NCBI GenBank assembly: GCA_012932865.1
Contig: SAXG01000114.1
Location: 29,560 to 93,559, forward strand
From: Amylostereum areolatum
Lineage: Eukaryota > Basidiomycota > Agaricomycetes > Russulales > Stereaceae
Reading direction: 5' to 3'
DNA: 64,000 bases
The notes beneath the pieces are model-generated. The model worked only from the letters and a program-made list of their open reading frames with translations. It did not search any database and was not told the DNA's origin. This document shows positions 34,021 through 45,201 of the stretch, piece by piece (position 1 is the first letter of the stretch; each line of letters begins with the position of its first letter). The translations under genes were made by a program, and so were the position numbers.

Positions 34021-35284
34021 GGTCGAACGAAAGATCTTCGCTCGCGCGAAAACATGAAGTATATATAACGACGACCGAGCGAGTCATCTGAAGGGCATTA
34101 TGATCCACGTTATGGCGCAGTTTTTACCCACTGCCAACTGCCCACTCCCACCCGTCATGAGTCGTCGAAACTACTACCCCGGGTGGGTCAACCTTGTTAT
34201 ACTGAACGTGATGTTACTAACCTCATGTCGGGCGTAGCGCTCGCCTCGAATGCCGTCTACTCCTCCAGCAGCCACGAAATCGGGGGTGTGTCGCCTTAGT
34301 ACGAGCCGGCGTGGACCCCTTCAATTCTGATCCCGCGTGCGTCTTCCGGCTTGCGCGCAGAAACATCGGTCCCTACCAGCCATCGCACGCACAACGCCAC
34401 GCCGGCGCTTTACGACTCACCTCGCGCTGAAACTAGGAAATGAAGGAGAACACCCTCGTCGACTTCTTGCTCCGCGCGGCGGCGAACCTCGTCCTCGCGC
34501 GCGCGAACACGTTCAGTGTGCGGCGTGTTCGATGTCGTCGGCCTCTGCGTGGCGTTTTTTCTCGCCGTTTGCGGGGCGAGAATCGTCATCTGGTCGTGGG
34601 CGTACCAGAACGTGCGATGCGTGCGTTTTCGACCATGCGATAAGTAGTGTGGGGCGTAGGGTGCCGACTCCGTGTGTTGGTTAGTTGGTTGGTTGGTTTC
34701 GGGTGGCAGGAACGAGCGCGCGAGCTTCGACCTTCAAGCTTCAAGCTTCAAGGGCCACCAGCGTCCTGCGATCGCTCGGATACGAATTGATTTCGATGTG
34801 GGGACTTTCGCCGTTCGTCATGAGAATTCGGAGGGACATCGTTGAACAAGCCCCCCCTTCCGGGCCGGGTGTGACTGTAAGGACTCACCTTATTTTTTTT
34901 TTCGTTCCCAGCGCAAGTTTGTAGCATGATGATCGTAATCTCCACCATATTTTGTATGTATTTCTTTCTGTCCAAAACCCTCAAGCTTGCGTCGACGATT
35001 GAGGTTACGCGGCAATACCGAAAAGGCCCGCGCGACTGGGACGAGAACCAGCTGCTAGAGAGCATTCATGCAACGAGCCAAATGCGAGTGGTAAGTTATC
35101 GTGATGACATTGCGATTGAGAAAAGCCATGCGAGCGTTCGACAGCAGAAAAGGAACAGCGACATAAACAACAAAACAGCGAATCACCCCCCCGTTCTTCC
35201 GCTTCTTTCAATTCCGCTCACTCCCCACCCCTCACCTCAGCAATCCTCCTCCACCCCCCCTCCTGAACACCCCCCTACTCAGAG
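34021..35284. other. No recognisable gene; contains AAGCTTG repeat at 34732-34752
   Basis: Short frames only. The right part leads into the 3' end of the minus-strand gene at 35285. A GGTTAGTT/GGTT simple repeat lies near 34680-34700. Confidence 0.4.
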
Positions 35285-38091
35285 TCAAAACGCCCCCTTC
35301 CACGCGCCCAGAACCTCCCCCGCCCTGCCCACGATCCCATACTCATCCCCTCCTGGCACGCCCTCCACCCCCATCTCACTCACCCCCTTCACCGCCGCGC
35401 CCAGCCCGGACGCCCGCAACATGTCCACAGACCAAGGCAGGACCGCGATCTCGTCGAGCACGCTGCGAATGTGGCGGAGGGAGGGACGGTCGAGCGTGGC
35501 TTTGCCCTTGAGCAGGCGGTTGAGGGCGGTGGTCCAGAGCGCGGCTTGGGCTGCGGAGATGGGGTCCGTGCTGGCCCCGGTCGTGGCGGTCGTTGTTGTT
35601 GATGGTGGCGGCGGCGGCGGCGGCGGTGGAAGGAGGTGGTGTAGACGGTGTAGAGAGAGAAACGGAAGGACGACGGCGGGGGGAGCGGCAGCCCCTCGCT
35701 CACGTCGCGCGAAGGCAGACTCGAGGACGTCTCGCTCCTCACCAGGTCCACCAGCCGGCTCTTCGCGCTCTTCGGCTTCGGCTTGAGCTGTACGCAACAC
35801 CATGGTCAGAGAGGTGCTTTCGAAGGGAGGAAAAAAAGAGGGGGGGGGGAAGAAGAAAATAGAGACAGAGACGAGGACTTACCGGCCGCGGTTTTCGCCC
35901 TTTGCCCCGCTCGATCGACCCGGGTCCGAACGCGTCCTCCAAACGCGCCGCCCACGCATCGCTCGCGGACACGTCCGGACGCATCACCATCTTTGGTGGA
36001 CCTTGCGTCTGCGCCACCGTCCGTGCGGGTGCGGGCACGCTGAGGATCCGGGCGAGCATGCGTTGCGCGTCCCAACGGAGACGGCGCTCGCGCGCGACCT
36101 TGGCCTGTTCCTTCTGCTTCTTCTCCTCCTCTCCCTCTCCCTCTCCTGCTCCTGCTCCTGCTCTTGTTTCTTTTGAATTCCGTCGACGTCGGCATGCACG
36201 GCGGCAGGGGACGGATCGGACGGTGGGCGATCGTTGGGTTTGACGGAGGCGGGAGCGGCGCGGGAGGGGGAGGCGCCTGGGCCGACGGTCATCGGCGTGC
36301 TCTTGGGCTGGGATTTCGGTTTGCGGCGTTGGGTCGGGGACCGCGTCCAGTCAACGGGCATCGGGATGGGCGTGGCGCCGCAGAGCAGGTCGAGCCTGTC
36401 GATGAGCATCCCGCCGGCCGCCGCGACGGCGTCCGGCGCGTTTTCCGCTGCCTCGTCTTGCGGTTGTCCATGGTCGTCGGCGTCGGCGTCGTCGAGGACG
36501 ATGACTTCGCGTGGCGCTGCTGGGGCCGAGGCCGGGGCCGGGAATGTGGGCAGAGAATGGGTCGATGGGTTGGGAGGGGCGGGGAAGATGGGGGCTGGGG
36601 CGAATGAAGCGATGGTGGTGGTGGTGGTAGTGGAAGGTCCGCGGGAAGAAGTCGAGTCCGAGGTCTGAACGCCGCTCTCGACCCCCATCTCCACATCGTC
36701 CTCTCCGCGCCCAACGAACGGTCCTTTTGCCGCGCTTCCACCCGCCCCGAGGTTCGCGAAGCGGACCTGCGCGGGTTTGCGCGCCGCGGGCGTGGGCTGC
36801 GGGGCTGACGTGGACGTGGACGTGGACGTGGACGTGGACGGACGCGGGTGGGCGGGGGAGATTTGAGACGCGGCGAGATCGGGGAGCGAGAGCGGGTCGG
36901 GGGACGCCGTGACGCGCCTCGCCGCCGCCCTCGCCGCGGACGCAGACACAGACGCAGACGCCGAGCCACCTGCCGATGCGGACGACGAAGCAGCATCCTC
37001 CGCCGCCGACGAAGCTCCCCTTCCGCGGCCCCTTCCACCCCGGCCTGAACCTGTGCGCGTTGGGGAACGGCCCTCCGGCGGACCCACCTCCGCGCCCCCG
37101 TCCCCTTCCCCTTGCCTCCTCGACGCTGCGCTCGTGCGCGGCTTGGATCGCGGCGGCTAGGGTCTGGGTGCCGATCGATTGAGCGTGGCTGGCGGTGCGC
37201 GCGGAGGGGGTAGGGCCGGGAGCGGAGAGGCGGGGACGTTTGGGGAGCGGGGCAGAGGCGGGCGGGTTCGAAGGGGCGTGGAGGGGCGAGGGGTTCGCGG
37301 GCGTCGATGGGGAGACCCGTTTGCGTTTTGGGGGCGCTGCCGAAGCGGAGGAGGAGGGTTCATCGGAAGAAGGCGGGGTGGGCGGCGGCGGCGGCGCTGC
37401 AGGCCAAGGAGGGCTTTGCCGCGCGTTGGACGATCCGAGAGGAGGCTGGCAGTCTGCGCGTGGGTCGGCGTCGACGTCGTCGAGCGGGGAGGAGGCCGGC
37501 TGGGGGACTGCGAGGCGGAGGACGAGGAGCGGAAGGATGGCGAGCGCGGAGGCAGCTCGACGCAGTCGAAGACGAGGGACGAGTGCCGGCGTTGGAGGAG
37601 GTTGGACTTGGCCGTGGCCGGCGTGGGTTTCGAGGTCGAGGATGGTGGATATGTGGAGGGAGTGGGGGTGCGGGTGGAGGAGGTCGGGGGCATGGACGGG
37701 GCGGGAGTGGCATCGGTGGTGAGCGCGCTGTTGTTGACCTTTTTCCGCGCGGAAGGTGGATGACGTGGCGGCGGGGGTGGCGGCGGCGACGGGGGGACGG
37801 GGGGGGCGGCGAGCGGGTGGAGGCGGGGGTCGGGATGGTTGCCGACGGACGGGAGGGCAAGGCTGCGAGCATGGGAGACGGACGGGCAGAGCGCTGCGAC
37901 TCCAAGCGCGAGTCGGACGCGCCCACGCTCCCTTCCGGCATCTTCCACCCTCCACTCGTGTACTGTCCTTTCCCATTCTTCTCCCGCACTCTCCTCCCTT
38001 CCAACTCTGCCCCTCCTTCTCCTTCACCCCCTTCCTCCTCGGCTTGCTCAAAGCTGCGCTTTTGAGGGACTTTCAGCATGAGGCAGGACAT
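35285..38091 (-). CDS. Large disordered protein with C-terminal TFIIS N-terminal-like (LW/TND) domain
   Basis: The start is at 38079 (MLKVPQKRSFEQAEEEGGEG) or the in-frame ATG at 38091. It encodes a long Pro/Ser/Arg-rich region with patches that look functional: PPKRKRVSPSTPANPSPLHA, SIGTQTLAAAIQAAHERSVE, KPAQVRFANLGAGGSAAKGP, EVIVLDDADADDHGQPQDEA and VSASDAWAARLEDAFGPGSI. Near 35800 an in-phase intron leads to KPKPKSAKSRLVDLVRSETS. The C-terminus LRHIRSVLDEIAVLPWSVDM, LRASGLGAAVKG and GRAGEVLGAWKGAF follows the TFIIS N-terminal pattern (leucine pairs, LP-x-T/S-VD-x-LR-x-S-x-G, final W-K). Such domains dock on transcription elongation complexes. Nuclear transcription role is inference. The reading frame changes at about 37400, 37050 and 35630 are not all explained by canonical introns, and single-base errors in the CCG-rich tracts are likely. 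Confidence 0.5.
36808..36840. repeat. GACGTG hexamer microsatellite
   Basis: Five copies coding Ser-Thr pairs on the minus strand in the 35.3-38.1 kb gene. Confidence 0.75.
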
Positions 38092-39390
38092 TGGCTTCTT
38101 CCTCTGCTTCTTCAGGGTCGCTTGAGGGCACAGTGTCAAGGGGGGTCCACTTTGGCAGTTGCATATCCCTTCGAGAGGAGGACCTTTGGTGTCATTGGTT
38201 CACTTGCTTGGTGGGCTGCCAACAAGGGTGAGTCGCTCACACAGCTTCTAAAATGATCAACTGTACCAGTGGGATTCATCCTTGTCGCTAGCATTCCTGA
38301 ACTTGAAGTTGGGGTCTTGATAGCTGTCAGAACACATCAGTTGACTGTGACAAAATGCAAAACCTTGCCTAGAACCTACACAAAGGTGTTGTTCAATTTC
38401 TGGTCTGGAAACTGCAGCAGAAAAAAACTGTCTACCAAATGCCAAGCAATAGAAGGAAGAGGGAGAAAGGCAAAGGGCCAGATAGCATGACATCACTTTT
38501 GGGCACCCTTTATACCTATTTGGCTTGACCAAATAGCAACAAACAAGACCAAATTTGCAAGGCCTAGAATGTTCTAGCTTCCAATCTGGTCTTAGAAAAG
38601 CAGAAACATGTTATGGATTCTTCCCATATTTTCTCGACTATGTTCTGAAGAGATGTGTGGAGAAATGTGTCTAGGTAGGTGTGTGAGGGACAGGCATACA
38701 TAGGTTCATAACTGGGAATCTGTATGGTCATATACACAGTTGGTAGAGTCAAGCCAACCTTTCCTGTTGCATCTTTTCCTCTTTTTACTCTCTATTTTTT
38801 GTTCTAGTCTTTGAGCAATGCTAGCACTGTGGATAGCAGGATTGGACCCAACAGTACAGCTCTCTATGCCTGCTGGCACCGACACCTCAGCTTCAATTGA
38901 ACAAAAGAAAAACAGCTTAAAACCAGATAGCAGTCCAGAGTTGAGAGCACTCAGTTCTCAAGGGAACCTTTAAGTCACACACGATTCCAAGACCATGAAT
39001 CACAATCTACATCCATATCCAAACACAGAGGCAAAAAGAAAACTCGCTGCAAGTGAGCAACATGGAGGGAACAAAACAACCCCCAGAGATTTGGAGAACC
39101 CGCACATTTACCATCCTGTGAACACCACTGAGCAACCTTCTATGCCCGTGCAGAGACCGCGGACAGAAAAACAGGACCGGAACAGCCACATACATATATC
39201 TGTCAAGGACACGGTACCCTCATCCCACTTCAACCCCGACAACTCCAACGCTGGCAGCTCACAGTATCTGCCTAGGTGATAGTTGCTACAAACAATGACC
39301 AGGCCTGCACCCAGACCAGGGTGGCACCCATCAGACCAGGGTGGCACCCATCAGCGAGTCAAAGGTCGAACCATCCACACCCGCTTTAAC
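38092..39390. other. AT-rich island of unknown origin
   Basis: A sharp change from very GC-rich DNA to roughly balanced or AT-rich DNA with many CAAA/TTTG strings and no convincing gene. It begins right at the start codon of the minus-strand gene and ends around 39390. It has a 20-bp direct repeat (AGACCAGGGTGGCACCCATC twice, 39313-39354) at its right end. No terminal repeats recognised. It may be an inserted element that now acts as the upstream region of the neighbouring gene. Confidence 0.5.
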
Positions 39391-41462
39391 CGCACAGATC
39401 ACCAGTGAGTGACTGGCACACAGGAGTCAGGACCGCGAACGCAGCTCGAAGTTGGCTCGAAACACACAAAGTTGCAAAAAAACAAACATTTGAGAGTCGA
39501 AGTGGCGGAACGCGAACCCCGACGTATGAGATGGCAGACCCGGGACCCCGCCCCCCCCCCCCCCTCCACAATACTCAGATGTCCGAGAACCGGTCCGCAC
39601 AGTCGTAGCAGGACGGAGCCCATACGAACGCGATGCAAGGCGGCAGTCGCTTCAATGCCCGTGGGAGAGTCTGGAAAACAGCATGATCTGACCACAACGA
39701 CGGAGGGGGGCGGGATCAGGATACCGAATACATACGCAGGGAAGTGCTGCATCCTGCGTATTCGCGGTGCGGATCCGTGCGTGTCACGGTCACTGTTGTT
39801 CGGTCGGTCGATATGCTCGACGATGCGAGCCGTACGGGGCTACCCCTCTACCAGGAGGTACACGTCCCAGGACGTCCGACACAGCGCAGTCTGCAGATCG
39901 CCACCGTGGGTCCGTGGGCCTCTCCCCCGTTCCTCTCCTCCGCGCTCGCGTCCAGATCTCGGACGTGGGACATATTGCCAAATCCGACGACGCGCGAGGT
40001 CGAGGGGTCCTCCCTCCATGCGCACGTCCTCGGGCCTCGACTCCCCCGCTCCCGTCCCCGTCCCCCCCCCCCCCCACACCGCCCCATACACGACCCATCC
40101 TCCGACACCCTCACCTCCGCATCCGCGCCCAAACCAATCCCCGCCCGATGCGCATCGTCCCACCCACCCCCGCTCATCCGACCCGTCACCCCCGCTCATC
40201 CGACCCGTCACCCCCCCCCCCCCCCGTCCCATCCCACATTCAGTTGAACTCACCTCGCCCAACGTCCCATCCAAACCCCGTCCCGCCTCGCGCCTCCCCA
40301 AGCTTCGCGTTCTCCGTGAATCCGCAGCAGCAGGCAGGTGAGGGGGGAGGAGGAGGAGGAGGAGGAGGAGGAGGAGGAGGGAACTGCCACGGAAGACAGA
40401 GGGAACCCGCTGCGGAAGACAGAGGGAAGAGGGGCGGGCGCGGTGCGGGAATGTGCGCGGTTGGGAGACGTTGCGGAGGTGGGGGGAGGAGGGGGGGCAT
40501 GAACGGGGACGAACGGGCGCGGGGGACAAGGTGCGCACGCATCACCTACGCATCCCATCCAAGGACCCTCTCGTACCATGCCATCTCGTAAGTGCCATGC
40601 CCTCTCGTACCATGCCGTCCCGACCCGACCCGACCCATCTCGTCCGCCTCGCTCACATCATCCTCGATCCTCGTCCGCGCCGCCTAGCTCGGGTCCGACT
40701 CGTCCCACTGGCAAAAGCCCGACCGATCCTCACGCGCACGAGGGGCGCTCAGTGGAAAAGTCGGGAGGGGATGTCCTTCAGACCGCGGTGCGTGTGACGG
40801 ACGCGCGGGGAGTAAAAGAAAAGAAAACGCCGTGCTGGCTTGGAGGGAGAGGTGGGAGGTGGGGGCGGTGGAAGGTGGAAGGCAAAGAGGAAGAGGGGAC
40901 CCCGACCCGGCGCAGTTTGAAATACGATTGCGATCGAGCGCCCGCGTCCCCGACACGTGCTCTCCTCTGCTCCCATCTCGGTTTGACTACGCTCGACCAA
41001 TCACGATCGTCCATCCTCCTCATCCACCCTCGAACGTCGAACGCGTCTTCAAACCCGAAAAACGTGCGCATTCCATTCTGAGAACGAGAACAAAACACCG
41101 TCCCGCGAGCCTTTTGGAAGGGTATGTACGTACGTATGTATGTGTGTGTGTATGGATTTGTGTATGGTGCGTGTGCGTGCGTGTATAGGTCTACGGCGCG
41201 GCGCGGGACGACGGAAAAGGAAGGGCGGGCGCGAGCGGACGGGCGGGGGAAGCGTAAACATGAAACGGGGCGGTCGGGAGGCGCATATATCCTGCTCCTG
41301 GTATACTCCCCATCGTTCGTGGTGCAAAAAAAGGGGGATGGGGAAAGGGAGGAAGGCATGAGGTCGTTCTACTTCATTGTTCGCGACGGAAAGAAAGGGG
41401 GGACATTCAACCAGACCAAGAGAGGAAGACGTCCGCGTGAAAAACCCCGTCCGAGGAAGGGT
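39391..41462. other. GC-rich low-complexity region without a recognised gene
   Basis: Contains long C-runs (about 39549-39562, 40063-40074, 40207-40220), a tandem CCCCGCTCATCCGACCCGTC pair (about 40169-40215), a GGA/GAG run (40338-40380), a repeated GGAAGACAGAGGGAA (40390-40428) and GTAT/GTGT repeats near 41120-41180. Long open frames on both strands are due to base composition. The right end is upstream-downstream territory of the minus-strand SUR7/PalI gene. Confidence 0.5.
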
Positions 41463-42445
41463 TCAGACGGTGGCTTGCTTGCGGCGGAAGACGCGTCCGA
41501 ACACGCCTGGCTTCTCGGGGTAGGCCGTGGTGGCGGAGGCCATGCGCTCGCGGCGCCTGCCGAAGCAGACGGTGCAGCCGGCGAGGAGGAGGAGGATGAA
41601 GGCGGCCAGGGTCATCCAAAGCCTGGACGACAGGGGGGGGAGCCGTGAGCGGACGAAGCGCGGGGCGAAGGCACGGGAAAGGGAAAGGAAAAGGGAAGGA
41701 TGGAAGCACGCACCGGCGCCGGTGTCGGTCTTGACGCGGACGTTGTCGAGGTTGTTCATCTTGTTGTGGACGAAGACGAAGAGGGCGATGTCGATCGCGA
41801 ACGCGATGAGGGTGAGGAGCGCGGCGAGGAAGGAGAGGATGGAGGCGAGGAGCATGAGCGTGATGTGCGTCGAGAACGCGCACGCGAACGCGATCAGCGT
41901 CACCGCCGCCGCTGTCGGTCAAGGTCAGCATATACGCGCGCAAAAAAAAAAAAGAGGGGAGAGAGGACGGACCGACGGGGTGCACGGCGAGCCCGCGCGT
42001 CCACGCGGTGCCTATCTGCTCGTCGCTGTTGGTGCCGGAGGAGACCTCGACGGCGTAGCCGTGTCCGGGGTTGACGCACGTCCTATCGCCGTTCTCGTAC
42101 ACGCAATACGCCCTATGAAAAAAAGGAAGGGGTCAGCCACGCGCCGGACCCGTGCACCAGCCGCCCTGCGCCCACGTACCATATTCCAAACTACAAACAA
42201 CGCACGAGAGGCCGTCAGCGGAAGTGACGGAGAAGAAGACGGACGAAAGAAGAAAAAGAAAAAAAACGCACGCGAATCTCGCTGATGTCGCCCTGGACGC
42301 CGGTGGCGGAGACGGAGCCTGCGGCGTACTTTGTGCGGGCGATGTCGAGGGCGGGGAGGGCGGGGAGGGAGACGGAGACGAGGATGTTGAGGACGAGGGC
42401 GGCGAAGAGGAAGAAGATGCCGGGGATGCAGAACGTGCGGGACAT
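41463..42445 (-). CDS. SUR7/PalI-family four-span membrane protein
   Basis: The start ATG is at 42445 (MSRTFCIPGIFFLFAALVLN). Helix 1 is followed by an extracellular loop ending GVQGDISEIR. An 11-bp exon (42190-42180) then joins to give FGIWAYCVYENGDRTC, with the GxWxxC-type motif and cysteine pair that mark the SUR7/PalI/claudin-like fold. The later exon gives AVTLIAFACAFSTHITLMLL, ILSFLAALLTLIAFAIDIAL and FVFVHNKMNNL. The last exon has WMTLAAFILLLLAGCTVCFG and a short basic tail ending RRKQATV (stop 41463). Members act at the plasma membrane; PalI/Rim9 takes part in ambient pH sensing and SUR7 in eisosomes. Which applies cannot be told. Splice phases close throughout; the gene appears intact. 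Confidence 0.88.
42180..42190 (-). other. 11-bp micro-exon of the SUR7/PalI gene
   Basis: Minus-strand TTTGGAATATG lies between a TTGTAG acceptor and a GTACGT donor and codes F-G-I-W across the junction. The FGIW motif is the conserved part of the family loop, so the exon is needed. Confidence 0.8.
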
Positions 42446-42580
42446 GATCAGGGCGGGGGGGAGTAGGCTGGGAGGAGGGGGAGGTGGAGGGAGGAAGAGG
42501 GAGGGGGGGGAAAACTAGTCTCCCGTTGCTGACCTAACCAGAAGACAGTCGTTCTGGTATAAGGTCTGCTTCGGAATTAG

Positions 42581-43655
42581 GGGCCTTGGCTGGGTGCCTC
42601 CAAAAAGGCAATTCCCTACATTCCATCTCACTTCGCCCTCGTCGGTCCCTCAACGCGTAATCATCATGTTTACGTAGTGTGTAATATACTCCTCGTCAGC
42701 CCAGTGTGCTTGTAGAGATATCAAGGTTTGCACGACAACATTCACGCTTGAGCTTGAAGTTGAGGCCCGCGAGAATGGCGATGTTCATTAACAAAGTGAG
42801 AATTTCCGCTCGACAAGAGAATGATTAGCATACGGGTCAATAGAGGCCCAATCTCGCGGCCCAGTATGGTACCAGCGAGAAGGAAAAAATCCAACATGTT
42901 CTATTGCGATCAAGCAAACGGGGCTCAAGTTCGGAGAGTTCCTCGTCAAGGTGTTCACAACCCGGCCAACTCACAACTCGACTCACCAGACATTCGTGCG
43001 CACATTTCTAAACGGACAGCAACCGAGGTACACTGCCGCCCACCTGGTCACCGCTACGTGCGATCATGACTCCAGCAAGCCCGACTTGCATCATGCCGAA
43101 ATGGCACACTACTGCTCCGACACACTCCTGGCCACACAGATCGGATACTGCGCTCCATCCCTTTCGACGTGGGCATATGACCGTGACTTCATCCTAGATG
43201 AAGTTGATCTCGAGGTATGCAAAGCCTGTAACACAAAATATGCTCCGCACCTTCGTGTCCGTGCAAGTGGTAGCACGTGTCAACCTGGACCCGTCTCCTC
43301 AACTGAGGACCGCAACGCTGCTCCCGAGGCCGGAACAAATCTCGGAACGAACGAAGACACCGCTCATCACGTCCCATCTGACAACGCAACTGGCTGGAGA
43401 GTATAAATAAAAGTAATATACAGGAGGTCGTACTTACAGGCAAACACGGACTCGCCTTACTTAGAGGCTGTTTGATCAGACAGTACACGACGGGTGCGTC
43501 GCCGCGGTCGCGCGTCGCGCGACGCGCTTGATCACATGGTTTTGTATGACCAGATTATCATTACGGGTGCAGATGATGACGACGCTGGCAGTACATGATG
43601 GGTGGACGGGACCTTGCTGCGGATTTCCTTTTTGGAGGCACCCAGCCAAGGCCCC
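42581..43655. mobile_element. 1,075-bp element with 29-bp perfect terminal inverted repeats
   Basis: 42581-42609 and the reverse complement of 43627-43655 are identical (starting GGGGCCTTGGCTGGGTGCC). TA flanks both ends (42579-42580 and 43656-43657), as for the MITE at 16709. Inside, plus-strand 42920-43175 reads LKFGEFLVKVFTTRPTHNST.. then TQIGYCAPSLSTWA, which resembles the start of the DUF6589-type proteins common in basidiomycete repeats, but the frame is broken. It is probably a defective DNA transposon or a MITE carrying captured sequence. Confidence 0.75.
42920..43290 (+). pseudogene. Fragment resembling a DUF6589-type repeat-associated gene
   Basis: The pattern F-G-EFL-x-x-VF, about 40 residues, FLNGQQPRYTAAHLVTA, then CAPSLSTWA and HLRVRASG is reminiscent of the N-terminal region of this family. 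It has no start codon or continuing frame, and recognition is from memory of the motif only. Confidence 0.35.
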
Positions 43656-43713
43656 TAAATTCAAAGAGGACTAGGGGAAAACGAAAAAAAGCGTTGGAGG
43701 ACATGGTTGGAGA

Positions 43714-44240
43714 CGTGCGGGTACTGTACAGGGCAGAATGTTTTTGGGATGATTCTGCCCGGCAGAACGGCAGAACGGCAGAACACAGGGTGGCATAACC
43801 CGGCAGATTGTGGCAGATACTCATAGGATGGGGGTGAGTGTACATGCTCAGCACTAATCAAATGGAGACTTTTCTATTGGATGCTGTCACTGGTGTTATA
43901 TTTCCAAGAGAAACTCATGTCGTAGGGAGCATGAGGGCAGGATATGCTGATGTTACACCTTCAGGCGACCCATTTGAGCCATCATTCTCCACTGAATGTA
44001 GTTTTCGTCGGAAGTTGGGCTAAAACTGGCTAAAATGTGCTCGGTCTGGGTCTGAAATTTACGGAGTACTGGCCGGGCGGGTGACCGTGGGTCACAGGCT
44101 CGGTGCAGATATTACTATATATGGTATTGTGCCAAACATTCTGCCTGGCACCCCACCAATCCGCCACGTTCCGCCACGTTCCGCCGTTCTGCCAGGCAGA
44201 ATGGCAGAGTTCTGCCGGGAACAGTACGTGCGGGGCTTTT
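43714..44240. mobile_element. About 530-bp imperfect inverted-repeat element rich in GGCAGAA
   Basis: The left part (GGCAGAATG..CGGCAGAACGGCAGAAC..GGGTGGCA) and the reversed right part (CGGCAGAACTCTGCCATTCTG..GGCAGAACGGCGGAACG..GGGTGCCA) correspond over about 100 bp with gaps. No coding capacity. Limits are approximate. Confidence 0.5.
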
Positions 44241-44625
44241 ACGCGGGAGAAGACGAGGCGAGCGACGCCTTCGATCGCCTCCCCTTTTCGTGACGTCATC
44301 CGAATACCCGCTCCTTCGCGCCTGCGCCTCGGTCCCGCCTTTCTCGCGTTCGCAATGTTCTCACATTCTGCCGTGGGTACTTGTCGGTATGAAGCCAAAC
44401 AATTCTCAGAGCTTCAGTGCGCCCAAGGAAAGTCTATATATATATTATCAACCTAGCGTACAACAATGTCTGCTTCCCTCACACGGTCTCACGTTATCTA
44501 CGCCCCGTCGCCGCACATTCACATGCAGCTAGTGGTCCAAGTTGAAAGCTCGAGCACCCATCCCTAGACAGACATGGATGTTATGCGCCTCGCTTCGTGC
44601 TCGGACAATACATCTCGACGCCCAC

Positions 44626-45132
44626 TCACCGTACAGTCTGGAATACCCAAGACCCAACGACAATCCCCACGAAACAGATGGAGACGACAAACACCACGCA
44701 GAGGCCGAAGATGATGATGCTCGATAGCGTGCTCGCGCGCAGGAGGAGGAGGTTCGTCGCGCGCAGGAAGACATCGACGAGGATGTTTCCGACGCGCAGC
44801 AACAGTTTTCCGAACTCCAGCACGAGGTCCTGAAGCGCGGAAAATCGCGCTTGGTCTGCGTCGCCGTACAGACGCTGCCGAGGCCTTCCAGCAACTGTCC
44901 GGATGCCTAGATGGAAACAGAGATACCTTGGTGAGGGTTGTCGAGATGGAAGAACGGCGGAGAGACGTACGTACCTCCAGCTTCATGGTCATGATGCGAA
45001 TGGTCGCCGCCGTCGCCAGGGAGGAACCCTACAGTAGATTCAGTACAGGTGCGGCACCAGATACAGCAACCCATCCATACCGGAAGTGTGTCGAAGGTGG
45101 TTGGGCTCGGTGGTTGGTAAGGTGTGCGACAT
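44626..45132 (-). CDS. Single-span membrane protein of unknown function
   Basis: Exons 45132-45081, 45028-44975 and 44906-44626 join in phase: MSHTLPTTEPNHLRHTSG, FLPGDGGDHSHHDHEAG, then RTVAGRPRQRLYGDADQARF. A long amphipathic helix (LVLEFGKLLLRVGNILVDVF) and one strong transmembrane segment near the C-terminus (SSIIIFGLCVVFVVSICFVG) follow. The layout suggests a tail-anchored or single-pass protein of an internal membrane. A TATA box lies 62 bp upstream. An alternative GTGAGT donor at the stop could splice to a further exon ending at about 44494. No family recognised. Confidence 0.65.
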
Positions 45133-45193
45133 ATGCCGCTGTGTGTCGAGACTCGGACAGTGCTTGAGCGTGTCCTCAGGCCTCAGCCCTCAC

Positions 45194-45201
45194 GCTTTAT
45201 A
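45194..45201 (-). promoter_or_regulatory. TATA box of the 45132 gene
   Basis: Minus-strand CTATAAAG about 60 bp before the ATG. Confidence 0.55.

Noticed and set aside
34926..35786. 286-codon plus-strand frame
   Set aside because: Antisense to the TFIIS-N domain exon, with low-complexity composition.
36351..38051. 566-codon minus-strand frame as a single uninterrupted gene
   Set aside because: Composition in large parts is typical of an off-frame reading; the recognisable segments lie in several frames of the same gene.
39494..39530. tRNA-like T-arm on the minus strand (GGGGTTCGCG)
   Set aside because: The T-stem does not pair and no acceptor, D-arm or anticodon arm could be formed.
40453..41081. 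Plus-strand open frames at 40.4-41.1 kb as genes
   Set aside because: Proline/arginine/serine low-complexity translation, no splice-consistent extension and the opposite strand equally open.
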